A DNA stretch of 14,169 nt from Clostridia bacterium (GCA_017454425.1 JAFTCZ010000011.1:1-14169); one strand, 5' to 3'; positions 1 to 7,811 are shown, counted from the stretch's first letter. Program-made: numbers and translations. The notes: a model not told the origin generated them from the letters alone.

Positions 1-146
1 ATTTCTATATCAAATTTTTCTCTGTTTGTATTCAAAAAATGTAAAAGTGCCATACTATCCGAACCACCACTGCAAGCAACTCCTACAATATCTCCGCTGT
101 TAAACATTTTGTGCCTTTGTATTGCATCAAACACATTCTCAAACAT
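1..146 (-). CDS. tilS: tRNA(Ile)-lysidine synthase, N-terminal fragment (cut by window edge)
   Basis: This is the first 48 codons of a gene that runs off the left edge. The translation begins MFENVFDAIQRHKMF and carries SGGSDSMALLH at residues 26-36, the ATP-pyrophosphatase PP-loop (SGGxDS) typical of TilS. TilS joins lysine to cytidine-34 of the AUA-reading tRNA-Ile in the cytoplasm and is essential in most bacteria. The ATG at 144-146 has an AAGGAG site at 155-160, 8 bases upstream. It lies downstream of spoIIE on the same strand; the two are also close neighbours in Bacillus subtilis, which supports the assignment. The PP-loop alone does not exclude other N-type ATP pyrophosphatases such as TtcA, but the very N-terminal placement and the synteny favour TilS. 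Confidence 0.85.
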   Translation of the reverse strand, partial: MFENVFDAIQRHKMFNSGDIVGVACSGGSDSMALLHFLNTNREKFDIE

Positions 147-172
147 ACAAATTTCTCCTTGGCGTTTTTTAC

Positions 173-201
173 ATTATAACACAGCATTTTAATTTTGTAC
201 A
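173..201 (-). promoter_or_regulatory. Candidate sigma-A promoter for tilS
   Basis: On the minus strand a perfect TATAAT (178 to 173) is preceded by TGT, giving an extended -10 (TGn-TATAAT). A weak -35 TGTACA (4 of 6) lies 17 bases upstream. The predicted start is about 20 bases before the tilS ATG. The -10 is convincing and the -35 is poor. Confidence 0.55.
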
Positions 202-261
202 ACTATATTGAAGCAAGATTATTTAATTTTTTACTATTAATACGCCAAAAATTTAAATAAA

Positions 262-289
262 GTGCATAGTACTCTTACTTACTATGCAC
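262..289 (-). terminator. Inverted pair of GTGCATAGTA 10-mers just past the spoIIE stop, probable terminator hairpin
   Basis: GTGCATAGTA (262-271) and its exact reverse complement TACTATGCAC (280-289) form a 10-bp perfect stem with an 8-base loop. The hairpin begins 6 bases after the spoIIE stop codon. Read on the minus strand it is followed by TTTATTTAAATTTTTGG, which is T-rich but not an unbroken run. Termination of spoIIE before tilS is therefore plausible. The arms are two copies of a 10-mer found seven more times in the window, which an ordinary terminator would not explain. Confidence 0.6.
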
Positions 290-295
290 ACAAAA

Positions 296-2566
296 TTAAT
301 TTTTTATCAATTTTCCAACAACTACTGTCATATCATCTTGCACAATACTATTGCAAGTTTTTATCACAATATCCAAAAGTTCGTTTGCAATCGCTTGCGG
401 ATTTGTGTTTTGAATATTATTGATAATCTCTTTTAGTTTTGATGCTTCTTTTAATGCATCAACAACACCATCAGACACAAGTATGATATAATCATTTTCA
501 CCCAAAATAACACTTTGGATACAAGGTTTGGCATTGTTAATAATACCAAGTGGCAAAGCTTGTGAATATAGTACTATTGTTTCATTTTCTTTTTTTATAA
601 AACTGCATGGTGCACCTACTTTGTACAAATCTAATATTCCTGTGCGCAGGTTTACAACGCCCAAGTCAATAGCACTAAAATTATCTTCCCCTCTTTGAGA
701 CAACAAGTTGTTTACTATCTTTAGGGTTATATTTGTATCAAATCCTGCCTTATAAAAATTTGAAATTAGGCTGCTGCAGCGCTTGCTAATATCACGAGCA
801 TTTTGGCCACTTCCCATTCCATCACAAATAGACAATACAACTTGGTCGGCACCAACTTGTGCAACACTATATGTATCGCCCGAAATTTTATTTCCATGCT
901 TATTAACCCCAGCGCAACCAAAAACCATTTCGTATACATTTTTGTTTTTTAATGTTATTAATGAGTAGTTTTTTATAGTACTATGCACAATACTATGCAC
1001 TTGCATTTTTGTATTAACACATGAAGAAATAAGCCTTTCTATCGTTTCGGTTAATAAGTCTTTGTTCCTTACATTTAGGGTTATTTTAATATTATTTTCA
1101 CTTTCATTATAAACTAAACACTCGGTGCATAGTATATGGTTTTTTGCCAATCTTTCTATTATTTCATTTTCTTTATCAATATCAAACTGAATTGTGGTTG
1201 ACAACTGCGAAGATAGTGTTTTGAAAATTCGCGATACTCCAAACAACTGCTCGGCTACCATAAGTTTGTATTCATTGCCTGATTGTGTGTCAAAAATTGT
1301 ATGTTTATATTCCGACACATTATGATTAATTGCATTTACAACAATAGGTAGTCTTATGCATCTGTATGCAAAATTTGGCGACACTTCGGCAAGACTAACC
1401 TTTCCTCTTGAATATGCAAGTTTTGCAAGTTCTTTTAGATGATAATTTATTTCTTTATTATTAATATTTAAGCATTCATCTCTGTTGGGGCATTGTAAAC
1501 ATACATTTTGCACAACTTGGGTATTTGTACTTTCGTACACATCTTCTTCGGAATAATTTTTCTTAACCATGTCAAGATAGGTATTTTTCATTTCAAAAAA
1601 AACATTTGACAACATTCCAAGTTTGTAGTGCAAATCTTTTCGTTGGCACTCAAGCATATCATACAAAGCATTATTTTTGTTTTCGACAACAACCACCCCC
1701 GCAACAGCCGCAAGCCATTTGGTTGGAATAATTAAAAACAATATCGCCCCCAAAGATATGCTAATTATTGTTCCTATGGCATAAAAAGGCATTAGATATA
1801 GTTCGGTAAAAACATCAACCAAAATTACTGACAAAACCGAAAAAATGCGTTTGTTTGTCTTCATTGTTGCGCCAGCAACGCACATCAGCACCATGCGGAC
1901 AATAAAAGTAACATCTTGTGTACAAAAGCTTATTCCTAGGCCAACAAGTGTCCCCACAACAATTGCACCTGATGCCCCATACGAAAATAATATAACCAGT
2001 ATAAACAAAATTGCAACACAAAGTGATATGTACTCGCCCATTGGCACATTGTACAGGCCCGAAGCCACAACAGTTAATACAACGCCCGCACAAATGCCTT
2101 CATCAATAAAAAACTTTCGTTTAAGTCCCCGAAATAACACATTTTGAAACAAATGCATGCTGCAGTACAAAAACACCAACCCCAAAGCAACAGCCAAAAC
2201 ACTGTCAAAAAATTCACTTGCAACTTCACTATGTATATACATAAATGCAACTTGTGACAAAAACCCATACAGCATAATTAAAAGCGTGTTAAAAGGTTTT
2301 TTGAACTTGTAGTGTAAAAAATAAAACAACAGCACAACACCAATTGTTGCACCTGCACAAAATAGTTCGGTCATATCAAAAGCGTGCAAAAACGCGCTTG
2401 TTAGATATAGTGGCGACAACAACAATATACTTTGTCCGCACCAAATAAGACAAAAATACATACCAAAGGCAAAATTTGACAAATTACCCACCTTTGCATG
2501 CATTAATACATAAAACAACACAAAAAAACATAGATATTTGATAAATATATAAACTTTTTTTGACAT
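296..2566 (-). CDS. spoIIE: Stage II sporulation protein E, membrane PP2C-type phosphatase
   Basis: SpoIIE dephosphorylates the anti-anti-sigma factor SpoIIAA, releasing sigma-F in the forespore, and also localises to the polar septum. At 756 residues it is slightly shorter than the Bacillus protein (about 827). Roughly the first 300 residues are strongly hydrophobic with several membrane segments. A central region follows, with a cysteine cluster (VCLQCPNRDEC). The C-terminal PP2C/SpoIIE domain has the metal-binding aspartates in place: DGMGSG beginning at D582, SDGVVDA with D699, and QDDMTVVVG with D744/D745. The enzyme therefore looks active. The ATG at 2566 has AAAGG 8-9 bases upstream. 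Three copies of the GTGCATAGTA motif lie inside the gene, and an inverted pair sits directly after it. The family assignment is firm; active sporulation by the host is an inference. Confidence 0.96.
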   Translation of the reverse strand: MSKKVYIFIKYLCFFVLFYVLMHAKVGNLSNFAFGMYFCLIWCGQSILLLSPLYLTSAFLHAFDMTELFCAGATIGVVLLFYFLHYKFKKPFNTLLIMLYGFLSQVAFMYIHSEVASEFFDSVLAVALGLVFLYCSMHLFQNVLFRGLKRKFFIDEGICAGVVLTVVASGLYNVPMGEYISLCVAILFILVILFSYGASGAIVVGTLVGLGISFCTQDVTFIVRMVLMCVAGATMKTNKRIFSVLSVILVDVFTELYLMPFYAIGTIISISLGAILFLIIPTKWLAAVAGVVVVENKNNALYDMLECQRKDLHYKLGMLSNVFFEMKNTYLDMVKKNYSEEDVYESTNTQVVQNVCLQCPNRDECLNINNKEINYHLKELAKLAYSRGKVSLAEVSPNFAYRCIRLPIVVNAINHNVSEYKHTIFDTQSGNEYKLMVAEQLFGVSRIFKTLSSQLSTTIQFDIDKENEIIERLAKNHILCTECLVYNESENNIKITLNVRNKDLLTETIERLISSCVNTKMQVHSIVHSTIKNYSLITLKNKNVYEMVFGCAGVNKHGNKISGDTYSVAQVGADQVVLSICDGMGSGQNARDISKRCSSLISNFYKAGFDTNITLKIVNNLLSQRGEDNFSAIDLGVVNLRTGILDLYKVGAPCSFIKKENETIVLYSQALPLGIINNAKPCIQSVILGENDYIILVSDGVVDALKEASKLKEIINNIQNTNPQAIANELLDIVIKTCNSIVQDDMTVVVGKLIKN
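979..1000. repeat. Two direct copies of TACTATGCAC inside spoIIE
   Basis: TACTATGCAC occurs at 979-988 and again at 991-1000, 12 bases apart in the same orientation. On the coding strand they give the duplicated peptide VHSIVHST in SpoIIE. The 12-base period keeps the reading frame. They belong to the nine-copy 10-mer family described in the findings. Confidence 0.85.
1125..1134. repeat. GTGCATAGTA motif copy inside spoIIE
   Basis: This is an exact copy of the 10-mer in plus orientation. The minus-strand spoIIE frame reads through it as ATA CTA TGC ACC (I-L-C-T). Both phase and orientation differ from the copies at 979-1000, so peptide conservation does not explain the repeat. Confidence 0.8.
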
Positions 2567-2583
2567 ATTGATTACCTTTTATA

Positions 2584-2612
2584 ATTATAATCAATCACAA
2601 AAACAATGTAAA
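2584..2612 (-). promoter_or_regulatory. Candidate promoter for spoIIE
   Basis: The minus strand has TTTACA (2612 to 2607; 5 of 6 to TTGACA), a 17-base spacer, and a perfect TATAAT (2589 to 2584). The expected transcript start, near 2577, falls on the AAAGG ribosome site, leaving an unusually short leader, so another promoter may exist further up. No Spo0A box (TTCGACA or its complement) was seen in the 177-base spacer, although Bacillus spoIIE is Spo0A-activated. Confidence 0.4.
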
Positions 2613-2684
2613 AAACATGATAATATGGTTTTTGTAAGAATTTATCTTTCTTTGCAAAAATAACAACTAAAATATCAAAAATGA

Positions 2685-2713
2685 TAGTCAAAAACCGCAT
2701 ATTGGTGTATAAT
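2685..2713 (+). promoter_or_regulatory. Candidate promoter for the dehydrogenase/walJ operon
   Basis: TATAAT at 2708-2713 is preceded, after a 17-base spacer, by TAGTCA at 2685-2690 (4 of 6 to TTGACA). The start codon is 30 bases downstream, leaving room for the GGAG ribosome site at 2731-2734. The spacer 2567-2743 therefore holds two divergent promoters and nothing else recognised. Confidence 0.5.
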
Positions 2714-2743
2714 TAACTATCAAAAAGAATTGGAGAATAAAAT

Positions 2744-3535
2744 ATGCAAAAAGTTGTTGTTATTACAGGAGCAAATAGTGGCATTGGCCTAAGTTTGGCC
2801 AAAGAAATTGTTAAACGCGGCGACATTGCTTATTGTTTGTCTCGTCACAAGCCACAAGACAATAGTATTCGCTTTGTACAATGTGATGTAACAAACCGAA
2901 AAAGCATTTCTGCTGCATTAAAAACTATTCATGACACCGAACTGCACATAGATGCAATAGTAAACAATGCCGGCATGGGAATAAGCGGCGCAAGTGAATA
3001 CGAGCCAGAAGAAGACATTCAAAAAATCATTAATGTCAATCTTATTGGTGTTATTAATGTTTGTGCCTTAAGTTTGCCATACCTGCGAGAAACCAAAGGG
3101 CGAATTGTAAACATTGGCTCGCTTGCCAGTGTATTTCCTATTCCTTTTCAATCACTTTATTCTGTAACAAAAGCAGGTGTAAAAAGTTTTTCGTTGGCAC
3201 TTCACAACGAAGTAAAACCAACGGGCGTAAAAGTTAGTTGCGTGTTGCCCGGAGATGTCAAAACCAACTTTACCGCCAATCGTGAAAAAACAGATATGCC
3301 CAACGACCCCGTATATGGCGACCGAGTAAATCGCAGCATTACCCGCATGGAAAAAGACGAGCAAAATGGCATGCCAGCCATAAAGGTGGCAAAGGTTATT
3401 TGCAAATGTATATACAACAAACGCCCTCCGCTTGTAATTTCGGTAGGCGCCCAATACAAATTTTTGCGCGGATTAAAACGCTTTGTGCCAACCCGTATGA
3501 TGGAATCAATTTTGTACAGTATGTACTCAAAATAA
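2744..3535 (+). CDS. Short-chain dehydrogenase/reductase (SDR) family oxidoreductase
   Basis: A classical SDR of 263 residues with an NAD(P)-binding Rossmann fold. The cofactor motif TGANSGIG is at residues 8-15, NNAG at 74-77, the structural asparagine lies in NVNLIG near 99, and the catalytic Ser126, Tyr139 and Lys143 are in the YSVTK context. PG at 169-170 follows as expected. All catalytic residues are present, so the enzyme should be active and cytoplasmic. The substrate cannot be read from sequence; SDRs act on sugars, steroids, fatty acyl groups and many others. The ATG has GGAG 9 bases upstream. The next gene starts 19 bases after the stop on the same strand, so the two are probably co-transcribed. 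Confidence 0.92.
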   Translation: MQKVVVITGANSGIGLSLAKEIVKRGDIAYCLSRHKPQDNSIRFVQCDVTNRKSISAALKTIHDTELHIDAIVNNAGMGISGASEYEPEEDIQKIINVNLIGVINVCALSLPYLRETKGRIVNIGSLASVFPIPFQSLYSVTKAGVKSFSLALHNEVKPTGVKVSCVLPGDVKTNFTANREKTDMPNDPVYGDRVNRSITRMEKDEQNGMPAIKVAKVICKCIYNKRPPLVISVGAQYKFLRGLKRFVPTRMMESILYSMYSK

Positions 3536-3554
3536 AAAACAAAGGAAAAACAAA

Positions 3555-4349
3555 TTGAGAGTTTGTGTGCTTGGAAGTGGCAGTAAAGGCAACTGCACAT
3601 ATATCGAATGTGGCGACACCGGCATTTTGATTGATGCCGGTCTTTCGTGCGCACAAATTGAAAAACGACTTAAGGCCATAAATGTAAACCCATATTCTAT
3701 AAAAGCGGTTTTAATAACCCACGAACATTCCGATCACATTGCCGGTGCCCCTGCTTTTGCCTTAAAATTTGGGGCCAGAGTTTATACACATAAAGACACA
3801 TGGAATGCCATGAACTCAAAATTTGCCAATTTGGCATATTCTCAAATGATAGATATTTGTACGCCAAACTTTGAAATCAACAACATAAATATCTCTTGTT
3901 TTGACCTAAGCCATGATGCGGCACATTGCCTTGGATATACCCTAGCCTATAGAAACAACAAAATAAGCCTAGCAACCGACCTAGGCTTTATGACAGACAA
4001 CATCTTAAGCAATTTGATAGGTAGTGATATTGTTGTGCTTGAGGCAAATCACGATGTTAACAAACTGATAAACAACCCCAATTATCCACTTTATCTAAAA
4101 AACAGAATACTATCAAGACAAGGCCACCTAAACAACAACGATACAGCAAATACTATTGTGCAAATGCTTGGCTATAATGTGCGTGGCGTAATTCTTGCCC
4201 ATTTAAGCGAACAAAACAATTCACCAGTTTTGGCAACAAACACAGTACATTCTGCCCTCTCAAAGGCCGGCGCAACAGTCAACAAAGATATTATTGTTGA
4301 TGTTGCACATCAGGAAAAAGTTGGAAATATTTTCAAAATAAAAGAATAA
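3555..4349 (+). CDS. walJ: WalJ/YycJ-type metallo-beta-lactamase-fold hydrolase
   Basis: A 264-residue MBL-fold protein beginning MRVCVLGSGSKGNCTYIE. It has LIDAG near residue 27 and the metal-binding HxHxDH motif HEHSDH at 56-61, followed by SHDAAHCLGY, ATDLG, EANHD and the late histidine in ILAHLSEQN. This arrangement is that of YycJ/WalJ, an exonuclease-like MBL protein associated with cell-wall and DNA-repair phenotypes in Bacillus. There it lies in the walRK operon, whereas no walRK genes are near it here. The start is TTG at 3555, supported by AAAGGA at 3541-3546, 8 bases upstream; no ATG fits the conserved N-terminus. The metal-binding motif is complete. The family assignment is good but the exact biological role is uncertain. 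Confidence 0.85.
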   Translation: MRVCVLGSGSKGNCTYIECGDTGILIDAGLSCAQIEKRLKAINVNPYSIKAVLITHEHSDHIAGAPAFALKFGARVYTHKDTWNAMNSKFANLAYSQMIDICTPNFEINNINISCFDLSHDAAHCLGYTLAYRNNKISLATDLGFMTDNILSNLIGSDIVVLEANHDVNKLINNPNYPLYLKNRILSRQGHLNNNDTANTIVQMLGYNVRGVILAHLSEQNNSPVLATNTVHSALSKAGATVNKDIIVDVAHQEKVGNIFKIKE

Positions 4350-4378
4350 TAGTCTTTTGTTGTTGCATAATACCCCTT

Positions 4379-4388
4379 AAGAGGTGAT
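4379..4388 (+). promoter_or_regulatory. Extended Shine-Dalgarno AAGAGGTGAT
   Basis: Ten contiguous bases are complementary to the usual bacterial 16S rRNA 3' end (AUCACCUCUU). The site sits 4 bases before ATG 4393. A GTG at 4384 falls inside this site, so it is part of the ribosome site and not the start codon. This is the longest anti-SD match noticed in the window and suggests high translation of the following small gene. Confidence 0.75.
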
Positions 4389-4392
4389 TATT

Positions 4393-4785
4393 ATGAAAAA
4401 AACACAAAGGGCCACAACTCATTCTGCAAAAACAACAGCAAAAGCAAAAGAACAAAAACCAATAATCAGCACAGGCAAAAAGATTGGTCTAACAATATAT
4501 TTTACTTTTGTTCTTACATTAATGGGCGTGATGGGCTTGCAAATTTGGCTTAATGGGCCAAATGGATTGCTATCAAGTGATAGTGTTAACAATGCCCCAC
4601 AACAAACAACCCAGCATACTATTGACAGCGAGGACTCTCAAAACACACCACAAAACAATACAGCATACACAAACACAACAAACCAAACCAACAACCAAGA
4701 CAGTTTAACAAACGACATGCAAAATAATGATTTGGCAAACGATAGTTATTATCAAACCAATCAACCAGATACTTATTATAGATAA
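4393..4785 (+). CDS. Small single-pass membrane protein with Asn/Thr/Gln-rich tail, unrecognised
   Basis: This 130-residue protein matches no family I recognise. Residues 1-30 are basic (MKKTQRATTHSAKTTAKAKE...), residues about 31-53 form one membrane segment (IGLTIYFTFVLTLMGVMGLQ), and about 75 residues of low-complexity tail follow, rich in Asn, Thr, Gln, Asp and Ser and ending in YYR. By the positive-inside rule the tail should face outward, as a signal anchor; no lipobox cysteine or LPXTG is present. The gene starts 43 bases after the walJ stop with no terminator between, so it is probably the last gene of that operon, and a bidirectional terminator follows at once. Function is unknown. 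The composition suits a flexible wall-spanning or spore/surface linker, but that is speculation. Confidence 0.7.
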   Translation: MKKTQRATTHSAKTTAKAKEQKPIISTGKKIGLTIYFTFVLTLMGVMGLQIWLNGPNGLLSSDSVNNAPQQTTQHTIDSEDSQNTPQNNTAYTNTTNQTNNQDSLTNDMQNNDLANDSYYQTNQPDTYYR

Positions 4786-4787
4786 CA

Positions 4788-4823
4788 AAAAAACACTCCA
4801 ACTTGTTTGTTAGAGTGTTTTTT
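4788..4823. terminator. Bidirectional intrinsic terminator between convergent genes
   Basis: AAAAAACACTC (4788-4798) pairs with GAGTGTTTTTT (4813-4823), with a further 3-bp AAC/GTT stem inside the 14-base loop. T-rich tracts follow on both strands: TTTTTTATTTAATT on plus, and TTTTTTTGTTATC on minus. It begins 3 bases after the small membrane-protein gene on the plus strand and lies about 30 bases past the stop of the convergent surface-protein gene. Confidence 0.85.
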
Positions 4824-4852
4824 ATTTAATTATTATTGTAATACTTCATCAT

Positions 4853-7720
4853 TTAGGCAATTGTTGGCTCGGCGCCATCTGCAAATGTCCAAATGCTTGT
4901 TGGCCAGTTTTTGTCTGTGTAAGTTGAGATTGACTTGCAGCTGCCATCACTGTATAAGTTGTCATCAGGAGTGTTAAACTCGAACCATACATTGTCAGGC
5001 AATCCTACTGGAATGTACCAGTTGCTGTATTGTCTCTTGCTGTCACCTTTCTTATAGCCACCCATTGCATCAGCGTTAATTACATTGTTAGAAACGCTTC
5101 CGCCTTGGTTTTGACGAATCTTTGTTTGTGTCTCAAACTTGCGTCCGCTTGCATCATTTGCAAACTTAGCACCAATATAACAGTTCTCGACTCTTGCGCC
5201 AGACTTGATTGCACAAGCCATACCACAAGACTCATCACTACCATTAATTGTTGCTTTTGTATAGCTGTTTGCAATTGTACCACTGTTCATTACACTTGCA
5301 AGTCCACCAACATATTTTGCACTAACTGTTGCATCACTGTTGATTCCGCTTGCACTGATTGTGCCGCCATTTACTTCGGCAACCAAACCACCAGCATATG
5401 TGTTAGAACTAATTGTGCTTACTGTTGCAAGTGCGTGTGTAATTTCACCAGAACTAATACCAGCAATCGCACCTGCTTTTGCCTCACTACCACCATTGAT
5501 TGTGATGTTGTTTGTTGTTACAACTGCGTTAATAATTGTGCCTGCTGTTTCACCAGCAATTCCACCAAGTACTGCGTTTTTGTTTTCTGCAGCATTAAGT
5601 GTCAATGCATTACCACTGTATGTTACTTGCTCGAGCTTGCCTTTGTTTACAGCAGCAATTCCACCCATCTTGGTGTTAACTGTTGTTGTGTTGTTGTAAG
5701 AAGCGTTTGTTTCGGCATTTAATACTGTACCGTTGTTGAATGCAACAATTCCACCAAGTGCAGGTGCATTTGCGTTGATTGCAATGTTATTTGCTGCAGT
5801 CAATTTTGCATCTTTGATGATTGCGCTGTCGCTGTTGAGATATGCAATTCCACCAAATGAACCATTAATTGTTGCTGTCATACCACTAACTCTTACGGCC
5901 TCAACTAAGTTGATGTTTGTACCAACAATTCCACCAAATGAGTCATTGTTTGTCACTGTCAAGCCGTTAACTTTTACATTGTAAACATAACCGCTGTTTT
6001 CACCAGCAACTACACCAGTTTGATGCTCTGCTGCTGCGGTAACTGTTACATTCTCGAATGTTACATTCTTAATTGTACCAAACAATCTGTTAACAAATCC
6101 TACATAATAGTTGGTACCTGCAACAATTGTCAAGTTTGAAATCTTGTGTCCTTTACCATCTAAAGAACCTCTAAATTCACCCATTGATGACCAGTTTGCG
6201 TTTCCAAGGTCGATGTCTGCACCAAGTGAGTAATCATTGTTCCAGTTGTATGTTACTGAACCAAGTGTCTCTTGATTTGCAAGAGCATTAAGTTGAGCTG
6301 CTGTTGTGATAACTGTTGGGTCAACAACTACCGGAGGTGTTGGGTCTTCTGTGTCTTCTACACCAGGAATGTATACATGTGCAACATATACACTTGCGCC
6401 TCTCTTAAGTGTAGCATAACCTTCGTTTTGAGTGCTGTCGATAGACCAAACATTTGTAAAGTTCCATGTTGTGTCAGTTCCGTTTGCAGCAAGTGTTGCA
6501 TAACTTTGAACTCTTGTTTTGTCTGCGATTGGGCTTACGAATACTGCAACATCTGTTGTGTTGTAAAGTCCTGTGTAACCTTGAGTTGTTACATAATGGT
6601 TACCATAAACACGGTTTGCAATTGAGTTTTCGTTTGTAAGTGCAGCTGTGCTATCACTGTTTTGGTTTGTGTGAACAACCATACCCATGTTAGTGTTTGT
6701 TGTGTCTTTGTTCTTAACAGTTGAATAACAGTTAACAACATTTGCTTTTATGCCACCAACTGCTGTGTTAAGTGCAACCACACCACCCATTAATGAAGTG
6801 TTTGTTGGTGAAAACTCACCACGAGCATAACAATCTTGAACTTTTGCAGCTCTGTTAAGTGCAGCAACACCACCAATATATCTTGCACTAGCAATTTCAC
6901 CAGCATAAGATGATGTAACAATTGTGTTTGTATTAACAGCAGCAACACCACCAGCATAACTGTCGTTTGCTGTTGTTGCAAGTGAACTGTCTGTTACTTG
7001 GCAGTCCAAAATTTTTCCGTTGTTGTAACCAGCAATTGCACCAACATACTTGCTTGCACCACTAATCATTGCGCTTGCAAGTTTTACATTTGATACAACA
7101 GCGTAGTTGCCAATTACACCAAACAATCCAGCATTTACATCATTTGTTGTAAGTGTCAAATTGCTAATTGTAAATTCGTTACCGTTGTAAGAACCAGTAA
7201 ATGAGTTTGCATCAGTAGGACCAATTGGGCTAAATACTTTGCCATTAAGGTCGACATTTGCTACTTGACGATAATGTTTGTCAAGACCGTATGTGTCATT
7301 GATTTTTAACAAATCTTCTGCGTTGCGAATAAAGTAAGGGTTGTTGGCACTTCCGTCTGCAACATCAACACCACAAAGCAAACTGTTTGAACCTGTATAA
7401 TCTTCGTTGCTTGTTACCAACTTGATGTTAGCATGTCCAGCACCTTTTGCCTTAAAGGTGTAAGTTGTTCCTTTTGCGTCTTTTCCTTGAAGTTCTACAA
7501 TGCTGTCATTGTCAGAAACAAGACTAAAGGTTGTACGCTTGTTAGCGTTTTCTTGGTTGATGGTGACGGTAAATTCATCACCTATGTTCTCGCTAAGCGC
7601 ATTTGCAGACAAAGACAATGTCTCGTTGCTAGAGCGTGCGAAGTAGTATACAGTTACACCAAGACTAACCGCAACCACTACTGCGAGCAAACAAATTAAA
7701 AATTTGTGTAATCCAGTCAT
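4853..7720 (-). CDS. Cell-surface GLUG-repeat beta-helix protein with N-terminal anchor and Ig-like domain
   Basis: The 955-residue protein opens with a hydrophobic segment (about residues 6-28) that could be a signal peptide or an uncleaved anchor. Residues about 34-120 resemble a bacterial Ig-like (Big2-type) domain. There follow two right-handed beta-helix-like regions (about 125-450 and 475-900) joined by an acidic, proline-rich linker (DTEDPTPPVVVDP, about 455-468). I count about 17 GLUG-type turns, such as VGAIAGYNNGKI, FGGIVGTN and LGGIAGETAGTI. Each helix opens with a similar entry module: DLNGKVFSPIG...NGNEFTISNLTL, and DLGNANWSSMG...DGKGHKISNLTI. Such proteins are extracellular adhesins or matrix proteins. 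No LPXTG, SLH or choline-binding module was seen, so retention probably depends on the N-terminal anchor. Its own promoter and terminators make it a single-gene unit. The ligand is unknown. Confidence 0.85.
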   Translation of the reverse strand: MTGLHKFLICLLAVVVAVSLGVTVYYFARSSNETLSLSANALSENIGDEFTVTINQENANKRTTFSLVSDNDSIVELQGKDAKGTTYTFKAKGAGHANIKLVTSNEDYTGSNSLLCGVDVADGSANNPYFIRNAEDLLKINDTYGLDKHYRQVANVDLNGKVFSPIGPTDANSFTGSYNGNEFTISNLTLTTNDVNAGLFGVIGNYAVVSNVKLASAMISGASKYVGAIAGYNNGKILDCQVTDSSLATTANDSYAGGVAAVNTNTIVTSSYAGEIASARYIGGVAALNRAAKVQDCYARGEFSPTNTSLMGGVVALNTAVGGIKANVVNCYSTVKNKDTTNTNMGMVVHTNQNSDSTAALTNENSIANRVYGNHYVTTQGYTGLYNTTDVAVFVSPIADKTRVQSYATLAANGTDTTWNFTNVWSIDSTQNEGYATLKRGASVYVAHVYIPGVEDTEDPTPPVVVDPTVITTAAQLNALANQETLGSVTYNWNNDYSLGADIDLGNANWSSMGEFRGSLDGKGHKISNLTIVAGTNYYVGFVNRLFGTIKNVTFENVTVTAAAEHQTGVVAGENSGYVYNVKVNGLTVTNNDSFGGIVGTNINLVEAVRVSGMTATINGSFGGIAYLNSDSAIIKDAKLTAANNIAINANAPALGGIVAFNNGTVLNAETNASYNNTTTVNTKMGGIAAVNKGKLEQVTYSGNALTLNAAENKNAVLGGIAGETAGTIINAVVTTNNITINGGSEAKAGAIAGISSGEITHALATVSTISSNTYAGGLVAEVNGGTISASGINSDATVSAKYVGGLASVMNSGTIANSYTKATINGSDESCGMACAIKSGARVENCYIGAKFANDASGRKFETQTKIRQNQGGSVSNNVINADAMGGYKKGDSKRQYSNWYIPVGLPDNVWFEFNTPDDNLYSDGSCKSISTYTDKNWPTSIWTFADGAEPTIA

Positions 7721-7782
7721 AATCTTCTATATCTCCCCTTGTTTTCGTATTACAATAATGCAAGAATACTACTGTAGGTATT

Positions 7783-7811
7783 ATTATATAATAAAAGAAC
7801 GCAAAAGTCAA
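7783..7811 (-). promoter_or_regulatory. Strong sigma-A promoter for the GLUG surface-protein gene
   Basis: On the minus strand TTGACT (7811 to 7806; 5 of 6), a 17-base spacer and a perfect TATAAT (7788 to 7783) lie about 63 bases before the ATG. An imperfect inverted repeat, AATACTACTGTAGGTATT (7766-7783 in plus orientation), overlaps the -10 edge and expected transcript start, and could be a regulator site. The ribosome site AGGGGAG is about 12 bases from the ATG, somewhat far. Confidence 0.75.

Noticed and set aside
568..577. ATAGTACTAT palindrome in spoIIE as a further motif copy
   Set aside because: It resembles the right-hand extension seen in two motif copies (GTGCATAGTACTAT), but the GTGCATAG core is changed to GTGAATAT, so it was not counted.
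4384..4386. GTG as the start of the small membrane protein
   Set aside because: It lies inside the ten-base Shine-Dalgarno match; ATG at 4393 is correctly spaced from that site.
5030..5722. Long open frame on the plus strand opposite the GLUG gene
   Set aside because: The translation is a Cys/Thr/Ile-rich composition produced by reading antisense to a repetitive Gly/Asn/Ala protein; it has no ribosome site. Several other antisense frames (for example 3202-3654, 10851-11213, 11462-11686) were dismissed for similar reasons.
5030..7250. Recurring CCACCAA/CAATTCCACC-like words suggesting tandem DNA repeats or a CRISPR array
   Set aside because: Spacing is irregular and the words encode the degenerate Gly-Gly-Ile/Val turns of the GLUG protein. 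There are no constant repeats with unique spacers.
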